A stretch of 5,632 nt of DNA from an uncultured Collinsella sp. (GCA_900554585.1 USHS01000104.1:1-5632); one strand, 5' to 3'; positions 1-5,632 are shown, numbered from the stretch's first letter. Program-made: numbers and translations. Notes: generated by a model not told the origin, from the sequence alone.

Positions 1-206
1 ATATAAAAGACGCGCCCGCCGCGCTAGAGCGCCTCGGCAGCCCAGTCGATTGCCGTGGCAACCTGGGGCAACACTTTCGTGACCGATTGGACGGCGCGAA
101 GATCCTCATCGTTCATCGTCGTGACGATTTGCAGCGATGTCATCGTGTCGAGGTCCATTGACTTTTGATTTCGCTGTTCTGTCGTGAATTTTGTTAAATC
201 GAGCAT
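1..206 (-). pseudogene. murQ: N-acetylmuramic acid 6-phosphate etherase, N-terminal part, with in-frame amber stop (partial at window edge)
   Basis: MurQ cleaves the lactyl ether of MurNAc-6-phosphate to give GlcNAc-6-phosphate and D-lactate, a cytoplasmic step of peptidoglycan recycling. The start is the ATG at 206-204, preceded by a GAGGTG ribosome site that overlaps the stop of the upstream regulator gene (10 nt gap, likely translational coupling). The first 60 residues match the family N-terminus: a TEQRN segment, DLDTMTSLQIV, then MNDEDLRAVQSV and VLPQVATAID. The frame then meets TAG at 26-24 and resumes with no shift as RGGRVFY, which corresponds to the GGRLIYxGAGTSGR start of the SIS domain in MurQ proteins. 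The TAG takes the place of one ordinary residue, so a single substitution (for example from GAG or CAG) would explain it. The catalytic glutamates would lie past the left edge and cannot be seen. The gene identity is fairly sure; whether the gene is dead is not. Confidence 0.8.
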
Positions 207-216
207 TTTGTTCACC

Positions 217-1068
217 TCATCTTTCCTGTTTCTCGATGTAGTTTTGCTTGATGACATGCGTCGCCCGTTCGTAATCGCTCGCAACGTAAGCAGCGTAGAG
301 GGCATCGACAACCATAAGCTGAGCCATACGCGAGGCCATGGCACCGCTGCGGACCAAGGGCTCGCTTGCAGCAACGCCGAGCACGGCATCGGCCATGGTG
401 GCAAGCTTGGACGATCCATCTACTTTGGTCACGGCCACAACGGGACAGTTGTGGCGCTGGGCCTCGGCGGTGCAGTCCAGCACTTCTTGCGTTAAGCCCG
501 AGTAGCTAAAAGCAATGCCGATATCGCCCTCGTGCATGTTCTTGGCGCACAAGAGTTGGTCGTGCCAGTCATCGTACAGATGGCATTCCCTGTCGACACG
601 CATGAGCTTTTGTGCCAGATCGTGTGCAACCAAGCGAGAAGCACCAATACCGAACAGATTGACCATGCGCGCCCGCTTAAGATAGGCTGCACATCGTTCC
701 AAAACGGTGTAATCGAGTGTTCGCGCCGTCGCCTCGATCGTGCGCACGTTGCTTTTCATCACCTTCCCCACGATACGTTCGACGCTGTCATCCACGGAGA
801 TGTCCTCGAGGGCAACGTCCTTTCTGTCGCCCAGGAGCGCAAGTTCGGCAATCAGTTCGCGCTGGAACTCCTTGTAGCCCGCAAAACCCAAGCGCTTGCA
901 AAAGCGCAAAATGCTCGAGGGCGAGGAGAACGTGGCATCGGCAAGACCGCGGACGGACAGCCCGACCACCTCATGCGGATGAGCACTCACGTATGCGATG
1001 ACATTGCGCTCCGCCGGACTTGCGCTGAGCTCACGCTCGCGAAGCCTTAAAAGCAATCCGTTTGCCAT
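217..1068 (-). CDS. murR: MurR/RpiR family transcriptional regulator (HTH plus SIS domain)
   Basis: A predicted cytoplasmic DNA-binding regulator of 283 residues, the usual size for RpiR proteins. The N-terminal HTH_6 domain covers about residues 1-75, with the recognition region near LSVRGLADATFSSPSSILRF (37-56) and the family's KRLGFAGYKEFQ (58-69). The SIS sugar-phosphate domain spans about 125-255, with FGIGAS at 139-144 and FSYSG at 187-191, the loops that normally hold a phosphosugar. I chose the ATG at 1068 because GGAGGT sits 7 nt before it; the in-frame GTG at 1077 would use part of that same ribosome site. murQ follows 10 nt downstream, so MurNAc-6-phosphate is the probable effector, as for E. 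coli MurR. That the protein represses its own operon is inferred from the gene pair and from the palindromes upstream. The family is certain; the murR symbol rests mainly on the neighbouring gene. Confidence 0.88.
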   Translation of the reverse strand: MANGLLLRLRERELSASPAERNVIAYVSAHPHEVVGLSVRGLADATFSSPSSILRFCKRLGFAGYKEFQRELIAELALLGDRKDVALEDISVDDSVERIVGKVMKSNVRTIEATARTLDYTVLERCAAYLKRARMVNLFGIGASRLVAHDLAQKLMRVDRECHLYDDWHDQLLCAKNMHEGDIGIAFSYSGLTQEVLDCTAEAQRHNCPVVAVTKVDGSSKLATMADAVLGVAASEPLVRSGAMASRMAQLMVVDALYAAYVASDYERATHVIKQNYIEKQER

Positions 1069-1075
1069 CTCAAAC

Positions 1076-1081
1076 ACCTCC
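1076..1081 (-). promoter_or_regulatory. Ribosome binding site of murR
   Basis: GGAGGT lies 7 nt upstream of the ATG at 1068-1066. It decides the start: the alternative GTG codon at 1077-1075 overlaps the last bases of this site and would have no ribosome site of its own. Confidence 0.75.
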
Positions 1082-1136
1082 GTTGAGAAGAATTAAAGAC
1101 CAACGAACGATTCGTACCGGATATAAACAGCTTTTA

Positions 1137-1166
1137 CGGCACATTGTGCCGCATCATGGCGCACAA
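1137..1166. promoter_or_regulatory. Candidate operator: overlapping palindromic GCACA half-sites upstream of murR
   Basis: Positions 1137-1151 form a perfect palindrome, CGGCACA-T-TGTGCCG, with 7-bp arms. Its right half also pairs with a third copy: TTGTGC at 1144-1149 and GCACAA at 1161-1166, separated by 11 nt. Three half-sites of one motif in alternating orientation lie just downstream of a -10-like box and about 70 nt before the murR start. This is where an autorepressing RpiR protein would block transcription. The repeats are seen directly; their role as an operator is inferred. Confidence 0.45.
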
Positions 1167-1175
1167 AGGGCGGGC

Positions 1176-1184
1176 ATTCTACCA
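1176..1184 (-). promoter_or_regulatory. Candidate extended -10 promoter for murR-murQ
   Basis: On the minus strand the sequence reads TGGTAGAAT, an extended -10 (TGn) joined to TAGAAT. No good -35 is found at 16-18 nt spacing. Transcription would begin near 1169, just before the palindromic half-sites, leaving a leader of about 100 nt before murR. A second, weaker possibility is a TTTATA box at 1127-1122. Confidence 0.35.
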
Positions 1185-1265
1185 CTCGCCCCTCAAATCC
1201 GACCGCTCGGAAATACGCGCGACACAAAATGATTCATCAAGGTCGCATTATTCGTAACAGGGTTG

Positions 1266-1460
1266 TTAACAGCGTCTCGCGTGGGCGCCAATGGGACAGG
1301 TCGTGCGCTTATCCAAGCACACCGCCGCCAACGAGACAAACAGCCCAACAAAGAAGAACTCTACGGTATGGGCGACACGACGGATGTTGGTGCCCATCCA
1401 TATGCGAACGGGGGCAAGCGGGTCGGGATGGGCAACGGTAGCCGTTGAGCCCGCATCCCC
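1266..1460 (-). pseudogene. Possible VanZ-family membrane protein remnant
   Basis: This stretch, otherwise without a gene, holds a minus-strand frame whose middle reads MGTNIRRVAHTVEFFFVGLF followed by VSLAAV. That resembles the conserved VanZ-family core in which a short basic stretch, RKxAHFxEY, leads into a hydrophobic membrane segment. The codons in this part have the GC-rich third positions of the neighbouring genes. The frame stops at TAA (1268-1266) soon after the single membrane segment. No later VanZ motifs (acidic DExHQ-like segment, second half) follow in any minus frame I checked. The 5' side runs into the end of the recombinase gene and shows no first membrane helix or ribosome site. 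I therefore read it as a truncated relic, not a working gene. The match is from memory of the family, so the identity is tentative. Confidence 0.4.
1425..1459. repeat. Imperfect hairpin just after the recombinase stop
   Basis: GGGATG-GGC-AACGG (1425-1438) pairs with CCGTT-GA-GCC-CG-CATCCC (1442-1459) around a TAG loop. This gives 14 base pairs with two 2-nt bulges on one side. It lies 8 nt beyond the recombinase stop and could slow or end transcription, but no T-run follows on the minus strand, so it is not a typical intrinsic terminator. It also falls within the possible VanZ remnant. Confidence 0.4.
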
Positions 1461-1467
1461 GGCTCCC

Positions 1468-2073
1468 CTACTCCGTCTCGCGCATCCAGCGATCGAAGGT
1501 CCCCACGCACACACCTAGGCGCTTTGCCGCCTGACTCCGGGTAATATTGCCCGCCTCATAGATATCGCGCACTCGTTCAAATTGCGGAGGGCACGGCTTG
1601 CGGGGTCGACCAAAACGCACGCCGCGCGCCCGCGCCGCCGCGATTCCCTCCGCCTGACGACGGTGGATGTTCTCTCGTTCCACCTGCGCCACATAGCTCA
1701 ACAACTGTAAAACGATATCGGCGATCAGCGTGCTGGTCACATCCGATCCGCCGCAATCTCTCGCACGCGTATCGAGCAACGGCATGTCCAGCACAACGAT
1801 GGCCGCACCAAGTTCCTTGGTTATACGACGCCATTCCTCGAGTATCTCGCTGTAGTTTCGGCCCAGCCGATCGATGGAAAGCACCACCAACACGTCGCCG
1901 GAAGCCAAGGCATGAAGCAATTCCCGATACTGTGGGCGATCAAAGTCCTTACCGCTCGCACGGTCGGCAAAGACATTCGCCGGCTCCACGCCATAGGCGC
2001 TCAGCGCATCCAACTGGCGATTCAAATTTTGATCGCGCGAGCTCACTCGCGCATATCCATATACCGTTGCCAC
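1468..2073 (-). CDS. Small serine recombinase (resolvase/invertase family)
   Basis: A site-specific DNA recombinase that would act through a phosphoserine link to DNA. From the GTG at 2073 the product has 201 residues, close to the usual 180-205. The catalytic domain begins ATVYGYARVSSRDQN, with Ser11 as the likely nucleophile and Arg9 beside it. SIDRLGRN (66-73) carries the conserved arginines. The long E-helix region runs about 118-150 (LIADIVLQLLSYVAQVEREN), followed by GVRFGRPRK. A C-terminal HTH lies at about 177-197 (ITRSQAAKRLGVCVGTFDRW). An in-frame ATG at 2190 would add 39 residues unlike any resolvase, lacks a ribosome site and sits against the rnr terminator hairpin. The GTG has a weak GGGGA site 5 nt upstream. 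The gene stands alone between rnr and murR; no transposase or clear recombination sites are visible, so resolvase versus invertase cannot be decided. It ends in TAG. Confidence 0.85.
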   Translation of the reverse strand: MATVYGYARVSSRDQNLNRQLDALSAYGVEPANVFADRASGKDFDRPQYRELLHALASGDVLVVLSIDRLGRNYSEILEEWRRITKELGAAIVVLDMPLLDTRARDCGGSDVTSTLIADIVLQLLSYVAQVERENIHRRQAEGIAAARARGVRFGRPRKPCPPQFERVRDIYEAGNITRSQAAKRLGVCVGTFDRWMRETE

Positions 2074-2092
2074 AACATCCCCGCTCTCTCGT

Positions 2093-2132
2093 AAACCTGC
2101 CAAATAGGGACAGGTTTGTTTTGGTAGGTCCC
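2093..2132. repeat. Palindromic GGGAC-type motif in the recombinase leader
   Basis: Two overlapping inverted repeats are seen. AAACCTG at 2093-2099 pairs with CAGGTTT at 2111-2117, extended inward by CC/GG with one bulged base. GGGAC at 2107-2111 pairs with GTCCC at 2128-2132 around a T/G-rich loop. The head GGGACAGGTTTGTTTT resembles GGGAC-headed, REP-like intergenic repeats that I recall near IS200-like (RAYT) transposases. It could also be a binding site for the recombinase, since it lies 20 nt before the start codon. Confidence 0.4.
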
Positions 2133-2192
2133 ATCTCCCAAAAGCATATGAAGAAGCGGCCGAGCTCATGGCAGGGTAATCAAGAGACATGC

Positions 2193-2222
2193 AAAGAGGG
2201 CGGCCCCGAAAGACCGCCCTCT
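2193..2222 (-). terminator. Intrinsic terminator of rnr
   Basis: On the minus strand AGAGGGCGGTC (2222-2212) pairs with GGCCGCCCTCT (2205-2195), including one G-U pair, around a short TTTCGG loop. This is an 11-bp GC-rich stem starting 29 nt after the rnr stop. The T-run after it is short (TTT, partly in the stem), so termination may be incomplete and some transcripts could continue into the recombinase gene. Confidence 0.65.
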
Positions 2223-2251
2223 ACGCTCTGCCGATACTCACTCCGTGCCGG

Positions 2252-4387
2252 TTAATGAATGAGCTTAAAGTCCAAATGTCCGCGAGTAGTGTTGACGCGC
2301 GAGACCTCGATAATCACGCGCTGCCCCAACTCAAAACGACGCCCCGTGTCGGCACCCGTCAACGTGAGCGCGTCCTCGTCAAACTCAAACCACTCGTTAC
2401 CCAAACTCTTAATGGAAACCAGTCCCTCGACCTGCGTTAGATCAAGGCGCACAAATAGCCCCATGCTGCTGACCCATGAGACCGTTCCGGCATAGCGCTC
2501 GCCCAGGCGATCCTCGTAGTACTGCGCAATCTTGATTTTTTGCGTCGCATGGCTGGCAGCGTCGGCCGCACGCTCGGCATCGCTGCACGCGCGGCAGATT
2601 TGCGGCAGGATGCGCGGAAGCGACTCTCGGCCTTTTCCGATCAGCCTCGGCGTACGCACTAAGGCGTCTTTTCCACCCAGCTGCTCGTATGCCAGCTGCA
2701 GCTTGAGCACGCGATGCACCACCAGATCGGGATAACGGCGAATGGGGCTTGTAAAGTGGCAGTAGCACGGCGCAGCGAGCGCAAAGTGGCCCTCGTTGCG
2801 AGGCTTATACAGCGCACGCTGCATGCTACGCAGAAGGAGCGTGTTGACAAGTGGCGCGTTAGCCGTGCCGGCAGCGGCGTCAACCGTCGCCTGCAGCTCA
2901 TCAGGACTTCCCAGGGCAATGCCCGCCGCACGGCGATCGTCGATGATACCGAGCTGTGCCAGCGCCACAGCAGCACCGTGCAGACTGTCGGGGCTGGGGT
3001 CATCGTGCACGCGATAGCACGCCTCGATATCGCGGTCGGCCAGCCACTCGGCGACGCACTCGTTAGCCAGCAGCATGGCTTCCTCAATCAGCGATGTGGC
3101 GCACGAGCGCTCAAGGGCCACGATCTGCACGGGCACACCGTCCTCGTCCAACAGTGCACGGATCTCGGCCGTATCAAAGTCGACCGAACCGCGTGCGCGA
3201 CGAATACGACGGCGAAGCTCGGCGAGCTCGTTGGCAGCTATGAGGAAATCCCCCAAATCGACGTTATAGCCGCGAGCGGTTTCCTCGCACGCAAGCCCGC
3301 GCTCGAGCGCTTCCTCACGCGACGCTTCAACCGCGGCAACATCCTCGGCGGCACCCTCCAGCACCGAATACTCAACTGCGCCGGCACGCACCAGCAGCGC
3401 CTCGGCGCCGTCGTAGTCCATACGCACACGCGAACGAATCACACTGGGATAGGGGTCGTAATGGCGCACACGGCCCTGCGCGTCGAGCTCGATGTCGACG
3501 GTAAACGCCAGACGATCCTCATCGGGGCGCAGGGAACACAGGTCACAGGACAGGCGCTCGGGCAGCATGGGAAGCACGCGATCGGCAAGGTACACCGACG
3601 TCGTGCGATGGCGGGCCTCCAGGTCGATATGCCCGTCCCAGGCAACATAGTGCGAAACGTCGGCGATATGCACGCCCAGCTTATAGCCGCCCTCGGGCGT
3701 GCGCTCGAGCGAGATGGCATCGTCAAAGTCGCGCGCATCAACCGGGTCGATGGTGATGACAAAGCGATCGCGCAGGTCGCGACGAAGCGGGTCTTTAAGC
3801 GCTGCAGTCACATCGAGCGAAAGCGCCTCTGCCTCCGCCAGCGCCGCCTCGGGATAGCTGTCGGTATAGCCATAGCGCGCCATAACATATTGGACGCCCA
3901 GATCGGGCGCATCGTCGCCGCCGATACGGCGCTCAAGAGTCACCGTGCCCGACTCCAAGCGCGTTGGGTAGGTTAGAATGCGCGCAACGACGACATCGCC
4001 AGGACGCACGCCCAGGCGCTCCGCCGAAGTGTCCTCGGGCAAAACAAAGAAATCGGCTTTGAGGCGCGAATCGAGCGGCTCGATCACACCAAGCGGGCCG
4101 GCCGTCTGATACGTACCCACCACGCTGATAGCGGCACGCTCGATAACGCCCTCGATCACGGCACGACGATCCCCGCGCGGTCCCGCCTTGATGCTTACAG
4201 CCACGGTATCGCCGTCCATAATCTCACGCTTACCGCGACCCATGACCTTGTAATCGCCGTTGTCGGTCACGACATAAGCGCTGTGCTCATGGAGCTGAAC
4301 GCGGCCAGTCATGCTCGGGCGACGCTCGCTGCGCACCGGCCCGCGTTTATTGCGTGCGCTACGCTTATGTTTGTTATTGCGCCCCAT
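2252..4387 (-). CDS. rnr: Ribonuclease R (3'-5' exoribonuclease, RNase II/R family)
   Basis: A processive, hydrolytic 3'-5' exoribonuclease that degrades structured RNA and, with tmRNA/SmpB, defective messages. Of 711 residues, the first 25 are a basic tail. Cold-shock-type domains follow at about 26-80 and 85-155. The RNB catalytic domain covers about 200-565: TIDPVDARDFDDA holds Asp214, Asp220, Asp222 and Asp223, with the same spacing as the four metal-binding aspartates of E. coli RNase II (201, 207, 209, 210). HFTSPIRRYPDLVVHR (544-559) is the other family signature. An S1 domain fills about 629-709. It is shorter than E. coli RNase R (813) and ends right after S1, with no lysine-rich tail. 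The ATG at 4387 has AAGGAGG 4 nt upstream. It has its own terminator and is separated from ftsX by a terminator and an inverted repeat, so it is probably transcribed alone. No adjacent smpB is seen in the window. Confidence 0.95.
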   Translation of the reverse strand: MGRNNKHKRSARNKRGPVRSERRPSMTGRVQLHEHSAYVVTDNGDYKVMGRGKREIMDGDTVAVSIKAGPRGDRRAVIEGVIERAAISVVGTYQTAGPLGVIEPLDSRLKADFFVLPEDTSAERLGVRPGDVVVARILTYPTRLESGTVTLERRIGGDDAPDLGVQYVMARYGYTDSYPEAALAEAEALSLDVTAALKDPLRRDLRDRFVITIDPVDARDFDDAISLERTPEGGYKLGVHIADVSHYVAWDGHIDLEARHRTTSVYLADRVLPMLPERLSCDLCSLRPDEDRLAFTVDIELDAQGRVRHYDPYPSVIRSRVRMDYDGAEALLVRAGAVEYSVLEGAAEDVAAVEASREEALERGLACEETARGYNVDLGDFLIAANELAELRRRIRRARGSVDFDTAEIRALLDEDGVPVQIVALERSCATSLIEEAMLLANECVAEWLADRDIEACYRVHDDPSPDSLHGAAVALAQLGIIDDRRAAGIALGSPDELQATVDAAAGTANAPLVNTLLLRSMQRALYKPRNEGHFALAAPCYCHFTSPIRRYPDLVVHRVLKLQLAYEQLGGKDALVRTPRLIGKGRESLPRILPQICRACSDAERAADAASHATQKIKIAQYYEDRLGERYAGTVSWVSSMGLFVRLDLTQVEGLVSIKSLGNEWFEFDEDALTLTGADTGRRFELGQRVIIEVSRVNTTRGHLDFKLIH

Positions 4388-4391
4388 GGCG

Positions 4392-4398
4392 CCTCCTT
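4392..4398 (-). promoter_or_regulatory. Ribosome binding site of rnr
   Basis: AAGGAGG on the minus strand ends 4 nt before the ATG at 4387. The match is near perfect but the spacing is short. It supports this ATG over the internal methionine at residue 26. Only about 50 nt of unique sequence lie between the start codon and the inverted repeat at 4438, so the rnr promoter must sit there or within the repeat. I see TAGACT at 4431-4426 as a possible -10, with no convincing -35. Confidence 0.7.
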
Positions 4399-4437
4399 AC
4401 TATCGATAGCCGTTTACACCCCAAAAGTCTACCCAAA

Positions 4438-4521
4438 TGATCCCTAGGGGACGGAGGAAAACAGATCACATAGATAGACCAGCGCCGCTATGATCCGTTT
4501 TCCTCCGTCCCCTAGGGATCA
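4438..4521. repeat. 84-bp inverted-repeat element with perfect 25-bp arms
   Basis: The arms 4438-4462 and 4497-4521 are exact reverse complements over 25 bases, beginning TGATCCCTAGGGGACGG and ending GGAAAAC. Pairing continues inward after one mismatch: GATC (4464-4467) with GATC (4492-4495), then ATAG with CTAT. The whole segment could fold as one hairpin with a loop of about 14 nt. Each arm also contains its own 8-bp palindrome CCCTAGGG (4442-4449 and 4510-4517). It encodes nothing. The form fits a REP/BIME-like or MITE-like mobile palindrome. The A at 4521 also begins the A-run that forms the T-tract of the ftsX terminator. No clear target duplication is seen beyond A-rich flanks. Confidence 0.85.
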
Positions 4522-4556
4522 AAAAACGGGCCGCCCCCGAAAAGGGACGACCCGTT
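4521..4556 (-). terminator. Intrinsic terminator of ftsEX
   Basis: On the minus strand AACGGGTCGTCCC (4556-4544) pairs with GGGGCGGCCCGTT down to 4525, giving about 13 pairs including two G-U, around a short T-rich loop. It is followed by TTTTTT (4526-4521). It lies 22 nt beyond the ftsX stop. This is the strongest terminator in the window and separates ftsEX transcription from rnr. Confidence 0.85.
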
Positions 4557-4578
4557 GCAGACGGCATATCCGCAGCGC

Positions 4579-5499
4579 CTACACGCGCAGATAACGGCGC
4601 ATAGCGATGGCAGAGCCAAAGAGGCCGATGATCACGCCGACAAGAATCAGTGCGGCGTAGGTCACCAGATAGTACTGCATCGGCAGCGCAAACGACATCC
4701 AGCCGACACTCTCCTGCAGGCGAGGAACCATCAGATTGCGCAGCAGCTCCAAAACACCGATGGAAAGCAGCGAGCCCAGAATGGCCTGCAGCACACCCTC
4801 GGTAATGAACGGTCCGCGGATGAAACCGTTGCTGGCGCCCACCAGGCGCATAATCGCAATCTCGCGACGACGCGCCGTAATGGACAGGCGAATCGTGTTG
4901 TTGATAAAGATGAACGCGATAAAGGTCAGCAGACCGACGAGCACCACGGCGGCGATACGGATGTAGTTGGTCACCTGGAACAGGCGGCTCACTTCCTCCT
5001 GGCCATACAGCACGCTCGCGTTGACGTCGCCGTCGTCCGCGATCTTCTGGAAGTCGGCGTTCTTCTTGAGCTTCTTGGCCGTGCTCTCGACCTGAGACGG
5101 ATCGTCCATCTCAATCGCGAACGAGGCAGGAAGCGGGTTCTGGCCGTCGAGCGCGCTCATGGTGGCGTCGGCGTTGCCCGACATCTTGCTCGTGTACTCG
5201 GCCAGCGCGTCGTCCTTGTCCTTATAGGTCACAGACTTGACGTTGCTCCACGTCTTGAGCTCGGCCTCAAAGGCCTGGACGTCTGCCTGATCGGCATCAT
5301 CGCTAATGAACGCGTTGATGACAACCTGATCCTCGACGGTGCCGATCACGGAGTTCAGCATCGCGGAACCCATAATGAACAGGCCGATGATAAACAGCGA
5401 AAGGAAGATCGTGATGACGGCGCCGAGCGAGGTGGTCCAGTTACGGAAGAAGTGGCTGATAGCCTCTTTGAGCGAATAGCCCACGTTAGTTGGTGCCAT
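4579..5499 (-). CDS. ftsX: Cell division protein FtsX (membrane subunit of the FtsEX complex)
   Basis: The integral membrane partner of the FtsE ATPase. FtsEX acts at the division site or cell wall, where it activates peptidoglycan hydrolases through the extracellular loop of FtsX. The protein has 306 residues, normal for Gram-positive FtsX. A short cytoplasmic start ([20 protein letters not shown]) leads into membrane helix 1 (about 24-48). A large extracellular domain follows (about 49-178), rich in Asp and Lys. Helix 2 is at about 179-200, helix 3 at about 233-253 and helix 4 at about 277-299. Between helices 2 and 3 the conserved [13 protein letters not shown] (211-223) is the coupling region that contacts FtsE. 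GGGGAGG lies about 11 nt before the ATG. The start overlaps the end of ftsE by 14 nt, indicating coupled translation. It ends in TAG, followed by a strong terminator. Confidence 0.95.
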   Translation of the reverse strand: MAPTNVGYSLKEAISHFFRNWTTSLGAVITIFLSLFIIGLFIMGSAMLNSVIGTVEDQVVINAFISDDADQADVQAFEAELKTWSNVKSVTYKDKDDALAEYTSKMSGNADATMSALDGQNPLPASFAIEMDDPSQVESTAKKLKKNADFQKIADDGDVNASVLYGQEEVSRLFQVTNYIRIAAVVLVGLLTFIAFIFINNTIRLSITARRREIAIMRLVGASNGFIRGPFITEGVLQAILGSLLSIGVLELLRNLMVPRLQESVGWMSFALPMQYYLVTYAALILVGVIIGLFGSAIAMRRYLRV

Positions 5500-5632
5500 A
5501 GTTGCCGTAACCTCCCCTCTCCTGGTCGCGGATTACGTGGCCGCCCTCGAGGGCGATCACGCGACGGTGCATGCTATCGACCATCTCGCGGTCGTGCGTG
5601 GCGACGATCACGGTGGTGCCGGTACGGTTAAT
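5486..5632 (-). CDS. ftsE: Cell division ATP-binding protein FtsE, C-terminal 48 residues (cut by window edge)
   Basis: The C-terminal end of the ABC ATPase that powers FtsX. The visible part, in frame from the last base of the window, reads [20 protein letters not shown] and later [23 protein letters not shown] contains the H-loop (switch) histidine of ABC ATPases, and the following segment matches the usual FtsE ending (hRVIxLExGxhxRD). The tail is GGYGNYGTN before TAA at 5488-5486. The gene overlaps the first 14 nt of ftsX. The Walker A, signature and Walker B motifs lie beyond the right edge. Confidence 0.9.
   Translation of the reverse strand: MNRTGTTVIVATHDREMVDSMHRRVIALEGGHVIRDQERGGYGNYGTN

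Noticed and set aside
1..206. Amber codon recoded as pyrrolysine or another residue genome-wide
   Set aside because: Two other genes in the window, the recombinase and ftsX, end at TAG exactly where their families end, so TAG is read as a stop here.
207..419. Upstream extension of the murQ frame to an ATG at 419
   Set aside because: This part overlaps the end of murR in another frame. MurQ similarity and a good ribosome site place the start at 206.
532..1050. A 172-codon plus-strand frame
   Set aside because: It is antisense to the well supported murR gene and has no ribosome site or recognisable motif.
2074..2190. An N-terminal extension of 39 residues on the recombinase
   Set aside because: It has no ribosome site, no resolvase similarity and begins next to the rnr terminator hairpin. 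The family's ATVYGYARVSS start fits the GTG at 2073.
2714..3976. A 420-codon open frame on the plus strand
   Set aside because: It lies wholly antisense to rnr, whose catalytic motifs are all present. The translation is rich in Arg, His and Ala with no recognisable domain, as expected for the complement of a GC-rich gene.
4400..4409. The perfect 10-bp palindrome CTATCGATAG just before the rnr ribosome site
   Set aside because: It is short enough to arise by chance and has no partner site or known role; noted only because of its position.
4555..5631. A 358-codon open frame on the plus strand at the right edge
   Set aside because: It is antisense to ftsX and ftsE, starts inside the ftsX terminator, and has a low-complexity Gln/Asp/His/Arg composition with no domain.
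1..5632. CRISPR array, tRNA, rRNA, attachment sites, riboswitch
   Set aside because: I found no regularly spaced direct repeats, no tRNA-like cloverleaf, no rRNA sequence, no target-site duplications and no riboswitch core that I could support by reading.

Overview
The window looks like chromosomal DNA from a high-GC gut actinobacterium of the Coriobacteriia, most like Collinsella or a relative. I infer this from the GC-rich codon use, the gene content and the style of the intergenic repeats; no marker gene proves it. Every gene I can support lies on the minus strand, so transcription runs from the right edge to the left. The long plus-strand frames are antisense shadows of GC-rich genes.

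Right part (about 4521-5632): the end of ftsE and the whole of ftsX. These encode the ABC-type complex that couples cell division to peptidoglycan hydrolysis. The two genes overlap by 14 nt and end at a strong intrinsic terminator. Abutting this terminator is an 84-bp inverted-repeat element with perfect 25-bp arms (4438-4521). Next comes rnr, a 711-residue RNase R with all four catalytic aspartates, followed by its own hairpin terminator (2193-2222).

Middle part (about 1266-2190): a small serine recombinase, apparently intact. It probably starts at a GTG at 2073, not at the far upstream ATG. A second palindromic GGGAC-type motif lies in its leader. Just beyond its stop is a short frame resembling part of a VanZ-family membrane protein, probably a gene remnant. 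This stretch reads as an accessory insertion between housekeeping blocks.

Left part (1-1184): an RpiR/MurR-type regulator (HTH plus SIS domain), followed 10 nt later by the start of murQ, the N-acetylmuramic acid 6-phosphate etherase gene. The pair forms a recycling or scavenging operon for cell-wall amino sugars. A promoter-like box and a cluster of palindromic half-sites upstream of murR suggest autoregulation. The murQ frame carries an in-frame TAG after codon 60, and recognisable MurQ sequence continues directly after it to the window edge. The gene is therefore either broken by one nonsense change, read through, or affected by a sequence error. The genes on either side of the accessory stretch both concern the cell wall: FtsEX controls its hydrolysis, and MurR/MurQ recycle its MurNAc.
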